Positions 59,445-64,000 of a DNA stretch of 64,000 nucleotides are shown in pieces. Both the position numbers and the translations under genes were made by a program. The notes below the pieces were generated by a model. The model ran no database searches. It saw only the letters and a program-made list of their open reading frames with translations, and had not been told where the DNA came from. Each line of letters begins with the position of its first letter. Position 1 is the stretch's first letter. Source of the DNA: Acanthochromis polyacanthus (Eukaryota; Chordata; Actinopteri; Pomacentridae); the NCBI RefSeq assembly GCF_021347895.1, contig NC_067127.1, positions 37,768,916-37,832,915 of the forward strand, read 5' to 3'.

Positions 59445-59968
59445 TAAACTGTTCATAGAGGTCTAGATGTTCATAGAGGTCTAGGTATTCATAGAGGTCG
59501 AGGTGTTCATAGAGGTCTAGATGTTCATAGAGGTCTAGATGTTCATAGAGGTCTAGATGTTCATAGAGGTCTAGGTGTTCATAGAGGTCTAGATGTTCAT
59601 AGAGGTCTACATGTTCATACAGATCTAGGTGTTCATAGAGGTCTAGATGTTCATAGAGGTCTACATGTTCATACAGGTCTAGGTGTTCATAGAGGTCTAG
59701 ATGTTCATAGAGGTCTAGATATTGGTGTTCATAGAGGTCTAGAAGTTCATAGCGGTCTAGGTATTCATAGAGGTCTACATGTTCATACAGGTCTAGATGT
59801 TCATAGAGGTCTAGGTATTCACAGAGGTCTAGATGTTCACAGAGGTCTAGGTGTTCATAGAGGTCTTGGTGTTCACAGAGGTCTAGGTGTTCATAGAGGT
59901 CTAGATGTTCATAGAGGTCTAGATGTTCATACAGGTCTAGATATTCATAGAGGTCTAGGTGTCTAGGT
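59445..59968. repeat. 18 bp minisatellite (gttcatagaggtctagat)
   Basis: About 29 copies with tag/cag and agat/aggt/acat variants. It starts about 40 bp beyond the Gypsy element. Confidence 0.97.
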
Positions 59969-59974
59969 GTGTCG

Positions 59975-60205
59975 AATGTTTGTCATTTTGTGACTTGTTT
60001 TTGTCATTCTGTGATTCATTGTTGGCATTTTGAATCTCATTTTTATCATTTTGTGGCTCGTTTTTGCATTTTGTGTCTCATTTTTGTCATTTTGTTCCTA
60101 ATTTTTGTTAAATTATGTCTCATTTTTGCCATTTTGCATCTCATTTTTGCCATTTTGCATCTAGTTTTTGCCATTAAGCATCTCTTTTCTGTTAATTCAT
60201 GTCTG
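59975..60205. repeat. Degenerate ttttgtcattttgtgtctca repeat
   Basis: About ten diverged copies of a 20-23 bp unit. It is related to 61410-61570 and, inverted, to 17240-17720. Phe/Leu/Ile-rich open frames here are artefacts. Confidence 0.8.
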
Positions 60206-60439
60206 AGGAACTGTTATTTTCGGGTCGCAGGGTGAAAGTTTGGTAACCCCTGATCTAAAGTTTTATTCCTGCATTTATCATATTATTTACAATCATATAT
60301 AAATGTTGGGTCTTATTGTTATACTTTTTAAAATTTCATTTTTTCTTATACCAATATTTTTATTCATATTTTTAAAATGTTTACATTTCTTTTTCTTCCA
60401 GAAGAAGGAAATATTTATATACATGCACAGTGTGCATTG

Positions 60440-60545
60440 TGTGCTGCTCTCCTTTTTATTTAAACTGTTGTATTTGCTGCTGTTACACTGTAAATTTCCC
60501 CGCTGTGGGATCAATAAAGGTTTAGTCTGTCTGTCTGTCTGGTTT
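60440..60545 (+). mobile_element. LINE 3' end with (CTGT)n tail
   Basis: It contains acactgtaaatttccccgctg, then tgggatcaataaagg, then (TCTG)n at about 60523-60541. This is a 3' end I recognise from abundant fish LINEs (L2/Rex-type; class inferred). Confidence 0.55.
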
Positions 60546-60639
60546 TAATGTATATTCTTCATACATTTAATTATTGCACTCATGTTCTGATGTATTCCTC
60601 TGTAACTTTATTTTGAAAGGCGCCATATAAATGAGCTCT

Positions 60640-60847
60640 TACTGTGAAGCCGTACCGGAGGTGTCTCCCTGTACGTCCTCAGGTTTCGGCATTTCTCGGC
60701 TGTCCCTCTCGGTGTGTCGGTGTCTGGCTGCTCCGTTAGTCCGCTCCGTGTTGATGCTGGTCGGTCCGTGCAGAGCTCCGGTGCCGTTCATGGAAGAACC
60801 GTGAAGTTTTACCGGAGAACGACCGGAGGAGGAGGACTTTTCCCGCG
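60640..60847 (+). other. ninl: Probable 5' untranslated first exon of ninl
   Basis: A CpG-rich segment ends with a strong splice donor (CCCGCG before gtaaga, 60848). The next good acceptor upstream of the ninl start is at 63278. The exon has two upstream ATGs, one (atggaagaaccgtga) making a four-codon open frame. The 5' boundary is a guess because no TATA box is seen. Linking it to ninl is inference from position. Confidence 0.5.
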
Positions 60848-61140
60848 GTAAGACCAACTAACCGAGCGGACCGGCTCTCACCGTTAACCAGCGGCTACCG
60901 GACAGACTTTCTCCGGTACTGGACACGTTAAAATGCGTTTTTCAGTTTTGTTCCTAAAGTTTTTTTCGCGGTCAATTAGCGGCGCGAGCCCTTTGTTCCT
61001 CCGTTCCCATGGAGACGCTTCTTCGAGTCGCGAGCCCGACCGGACGGGGCCGAGCGTGTCAGTTACCGTTCCTGTTTACATTCCCCGTTCTACAGTTTTA
61101 CCGAGTAACGGAGGTAGTTCGGAGTAACGGAGTACTTCAC
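60640..61140. promoter_or_regulatory. CpG island over ninl first exon
   Basis: CpG-dense sequence (ccggtccgtg, gagcggaccgg, tttttcgcggtcaattagcgg) contrasts with the AT-rich surroundings and spans the proposed first exon and the intron start. CpG islands usually mark promoters in vertebrates. Confidence 0.55.
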
Positions 61141-61409
61141 ACGAGCAGTTCTCTCAGTTAAAGTACTTTAATTAACTTTATTCGTTCTGATTTAAGTTTA
61201 AATCAACTTTATTGTCCGACTTTGTGGCACAAAAACTACAAATTAAAACCGCTAATGATGATGTCACAGCACAATTGGTCGATCTAGTCTAGTCCAGTCG
61301 ATCACAGATGATTAGCTTTAAACTGATGGTTTTAACGTTGGATTCATTGATTAGTTGATTAACAGGTGATTAACTGGTTATTTAATTCAGTTATTTGAAG
61401 GAAGAATAT

Positions 61410-61570
61410 CAATTTTTGTCATTTCGTGTCTCATTTTTGTCTTTTTGTGTATTGCTTTGCCATTTTGTGTCTCTTTTTTGTCATTTTGAACCTTGTTTTC
61501 ATTGCTTTGTGTGTTGCTTTTGTCATTTTTTCCTTATTTATGTCATTTTCTCTCTTTGTGGTCATTCTGT
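61410..61570. repeat. Degenerate tttttgtcattttgtgtctc repeat
   Basis: About seven diverged units of the same family as 59975-60205. Confidence 0.75.
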
Positions 61571-61773
61571 CTCCTCATTCTATAGATGTTTTTCTATCTC
61601 CAGACTGTTCCTCTCTACTCTGCTCCTCATCAGTAGATGTTTCTCCATGCTGAATGATCTCCAAAATACTAGATTCTCTGTTCTGTGTTTCTGCTGCATT
61701 TATTTTAGTCTCTGAGGAAACACTGCCTGCAGTTCAACCTGAATCTCTCTAAATGTTTCCCTTTTGGTCTCAG

Positions 61774-63048
61774 CAGAGCCCTAGAGACAGTAAGAGTTGC
61801 GACACTCATGCTCTGGCAGCGGGGCGGTCACGTGGTTCATGTAAGCCTGAATAGTTCCAAACAGGCAGCGCTGTCATTTCCTTCTATGGGACTGAGAGCG
61901 GCGATTTCACGGTAAAAATGGAATAAAATCACACCTCCAAGTACTTGTTTGATTATTAATTCATTGGAGTATGTATGTAAATGTCAGTTTTACATTTTGA
62001 GCCGTAAGGTGACATATTAAAGACACTTTTGGGGTTTTGGAGGGAATGTTTCACATTCGTGTTAGCATAGAAAATCCACTTTTACACAGAAATGTAAGAT
62101 GATTGAAGATGTTAATTTTTGCCCAGCTGGATTATTGTATTTCCAGACAATGTCTACATTTCTCCGATTCACTTACCCGTAGTCTGGGAGTTATTGAAAA
62201 GCAGAGTAACAACAGTCCATTCAGCAGATAGTGTCCAGGCAGGAGTTGACTCACTATAACCATTTTAAGACATGCACAAAATATATATTCAAGAATAACA
62301 ACTCATTATGCTTTGATGAATGAAATAGTTTGTTTTATTGACAATGGGAGAAACAATGAGGGTCTTCGTGTCTTCAGTGAGGGTTCTCGGGATACTGGCG
62401 GATAGATAGATACGATAGATATTAATAAATATATTTGTTAAATACTTACAAGTATAAGTTTATGCATTATAAAGGGTCTCATATAAAGGACGTAGTCTTG
62501 ACAATTAAAAAGAGGTAGCGATGTAGCTAGGTAGCTTTCAAAGAAGAGCTAACAAGCACAAGGCAATGCCTGAAAGTCAGTCATCTGCCAATATTCACAA
62601 ATACAGATAAATGTATGCACCACAAAGGGCTTCTGATATAATATAAAGACGTTAAAATTAAAAAGAGGTAGCGACTCATCAACAATTAATCCGTCAACTT
62701 CACAGCTAACAGCAGAGTCGAGCTAAAAAAAAGTAGCAGAAATTCAGTCGTCTACCAAGATAAAAAAATATATATAATTACGCTGCACAAATACAAATAA
62801 AGCTCAGCATCTGCATCATAAAGAGCCTCTGATAAAATATAGGCAGTTGACAATTCAAAAGAGGAAGGCATTTCATCAACTTACCTCCACATATACTCAA
62901 CAACCTGCAGTGCAAATGAACGGTGGCTATCACTGTAGAAGCGGTGCTTGGAACTAAACAAGCCTCCACAACCCGGAAGTAGACCGAAAGAAAGCGTACA
63001 ACGGCACCCTATGGGAGTGTCGCAACTCTTACTATCTCTAGGGCTCTG
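61774..63048. mobile_element. Non-autonomous hAT-type transposon, 1275 bp
   Basis: Its terminal inverted repeats of about 34 bp begin CAGAGCCCTAGAGA and continue through agtaagagttgcgacactc, with one visible mismatch. They are flanked by a perfect 8 bp duplication GGTCTCAG (61766-61773 and 63049-63056). CAGRG ends with 8 bp duplications define hAT elements. It encodes no transposase. Three diverged direct units of about 180-190 bp lie inside (62440-62900), each with aaagngnctcngatataatata and gacaattaaaaagaggtagcg. Confidence 0.88.
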
Positions 63049-63278
63049 GGTCTCAGAATCTAGAAGTATATGGGGATTTATTTTCGTTTTCCTGATGGAC
63101 CTGGTGTCACAGGTGAGTAGTTCAAGGACTGTTGGAAATCTGAGGATTCTTTCTGTTGTAGTTTCTGTCTAACTGCTGGTGTTTTGGTGATGTTTTTTTA
63201 AAAAAAGAAAACCTACCTCCAGACCTGTAGAAGTGTGTTGATCAGATGAATTAATGCTGGGCTCTGTTTGTTCTGCAG

Positions 63279-63316
63279 GCGTTGTGTCACAGCCTGATGC
63301 GTTGTGATGCGTTGTG
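63279..63316 (+). promoter_or_regulatory. ninl leader with two upstream ATGs
   Basis: The 10 bp unit gatgcgttgt occurs twice in a row and is followed by gatgg. This gives ATGs at 63297, 63307 and 63317, each in a different frame. The first opens six codons and stops at 63315-63317, overlapping the main ATG. The second stays open through the rest of the exon. Confidence 0.8.
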
Positions 63317-63487
63317 ATGGAGGAGCACAGCCGCTACGTGGCTCAGCTGAAGGCCGAGTTCGACAGCTGCGACACGACGGAGACGGGATTCCTGGACAGA
63401 GACGAGCTGACGGAGCTCTGCAGCAGACTGCAGCTGGACACACATCTGGACCTGCTGCTGGACACACTGCTGGGACGACACAGCAGG
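63317..63487 (+). CDS. ninl: Ninein-like protein, first coding exon
   Basis: Start of a centrosomal ninein-family protein that anchors microtubules and dynein cargo. From ATG 63317 (GtgATGG context) it reads MEEHSRYVAQLKAEFDSCDT, TETGFLDRDELTELCSRL and QLDTHLDLLLDTLLGRHSR, 57 codons in phase 0. It matches the NINL N-terminus, including an EF-hand-like loop (Asp-Thr-Thr-Glu-Thr-Gly-Phe-Leu-Asp...Glu). NINL differs from NIN in the Ser-Cys-Asp-Thr-Thr and Gly-Phe-Leu-Asp stretch. The donor is AGG before gtaaca at 63488. The family's next residues (Val-Asn-Phe-Glu-Glu-Phe) would start exon 3, outside the window. The acceptor of this exon is at 63278, leaving 38 bases of leader. Confidence 0.88.
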
Positions 63488-64000
63488 GTAACACAACTAC
63501 TACACAATGCTACACAGCAGGGTAACACAACTACTACACAATGCTACACAGCAGGGTAACACAACTACTACACAATGCTACACAGCAGAGTAACACAACT
63601 ACTACACAATGCTACACAGCAGGGTAACACAACTACTACACAATGCTACACAGCAGGGTAACACAACTACTACACAATGCTACACAGCAGAGTAACACAA
63701 CTACTACACAATGCTACACAGCAGGGTAACACAACTACTACACAATGCTACACAGCAGAGTAACACAACTACTACACAATGCTACACAGCAGGGTAACAC
63801 AACTACTACACAATGCTACACGGCAGGGTAACACAACTACTACACAATGCTACACGGCAGGGTAACACAACTACTACACAATGCTACACAGCAGGGTAAC
63901 ACAACTGCTACACAATGCTACACAGAAGAGTAACACAACTACTACACAATGCTACACAGCAGAGTAACACAACTACTACACAATGCTACACAGCAGGGTA
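63488..64000. repeat. 34 bp minisatellite starting at the ninl splice donor
   Basis: About 15 copies of a 34 bp unit (ggtaacacaactactacaca, then atgctacacagcag), cut by the window end. Each unit repeats the last bases of the exon (acacagcagg) plus the intron start (gtaaca). Variants are cagggtaac/cagagtaac and cacagcag/cacggcag. Confidence 0.96.

Larger units (their letters stand above)
60848..63278 (+). other. Proposed ninl intron 1
   Basis: It runs from gtaaga (60848) to ttctgcag (63278), 2.43 kb. It contains the end of the CpG island, a degenerate tttgtcatt repeat (about 61410-61570), a hAT-type element (61774-63048) and otherwise unremarkable sequence. No gene is seen. Confidence 0.5.

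Overview
This window looks like teleost fish chromosomal DNA, probably from a percomorph. The evidence is a split Hox gene with a GT-AG intron, the first coding exon of a ninein-like gene, and fish-type transposons (Tc1, hAT, L2, L1, Ty3/Gypsy). About a dozen unrelated minisatellite families and long AT-rich intergenic stretches fit as well. There is no bacterial or viral gene organisation. Nearly all long open frames are shadows of tandem repeats or pieces of broken transposons.

Layout. From 1 to 22 kb there is no convincing host gene. This stretch holds AT-rich spacer, minisatellites, a decayed L2-type LINE fragment (about 8.0-8.6 kb), a solo-LTR-like block (12.9-13.5 kb), an inverted pair of a dispersed repeat with telomere-like motifs (14.1-15.5 kb), a purine tract (16.4-16.8 kb) and TTAA-flanked hairpin MITEs (20.9-21.9 kb). 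From 22.1 to 30.25 kb, on the minus strand, is a two-exon Hox paralogue-group-9 gene of 270 codons. Its unusually long 7.3 kb intron is built from a decayed ~150 bp satellite, a large imperfect palindrome and a 43 bp minisatellite derived from that palindrome. A promoter-like region with CCAAT, CACGTG and a HOX/PBX-type site follows at 30.25-30.45 kb. No second Hox gene is visible, so I favour hoxd9b, the isolated group-9 gene of the percomorph HoxDb remnant. That orthology is inference.

From 30.5 to 43.3 kb there are more minisatellites, an intron-containing Tc1/IS630-type helix-turn-helix gene fragment cut off by a hAT element, a degenerate Tc1 transposon and a possible THAP-domain remnant. 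From 43,331 to 59,402 there is a triple nest. A minus-strand Ty3/Gypsy LTR retrotransposon with a PNMA-like Gag has 1.34 kb LTRs and TTAG target duplications. It is split by a plus-strand L1-type LINE with 15 bp target duplications, which is itself split by a Tc1 transposon at a TA. All three are broken by stops or frameshifts, although the LINE ORF1 is open.

From about 60.6 kb to the end lies the 5' part of a ninein-like gene (ninl). It has a CpG-rich probable first exon, an intron carrying a hAT-type element with perfect 8 bp target duplications, and a first coding exon with an EF-hand. The splice donor of that exon is itself the founding unit of a 34 bp tandem array that runs past the window edge.

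I found no convincing new multi-gene system. The most unusual points are the array of duplicated splice donors in ninl, the three ATGs in three frames at the ninl start, the palindrome-derived satellite inside the Hox intron, and the dated nest of transposons.
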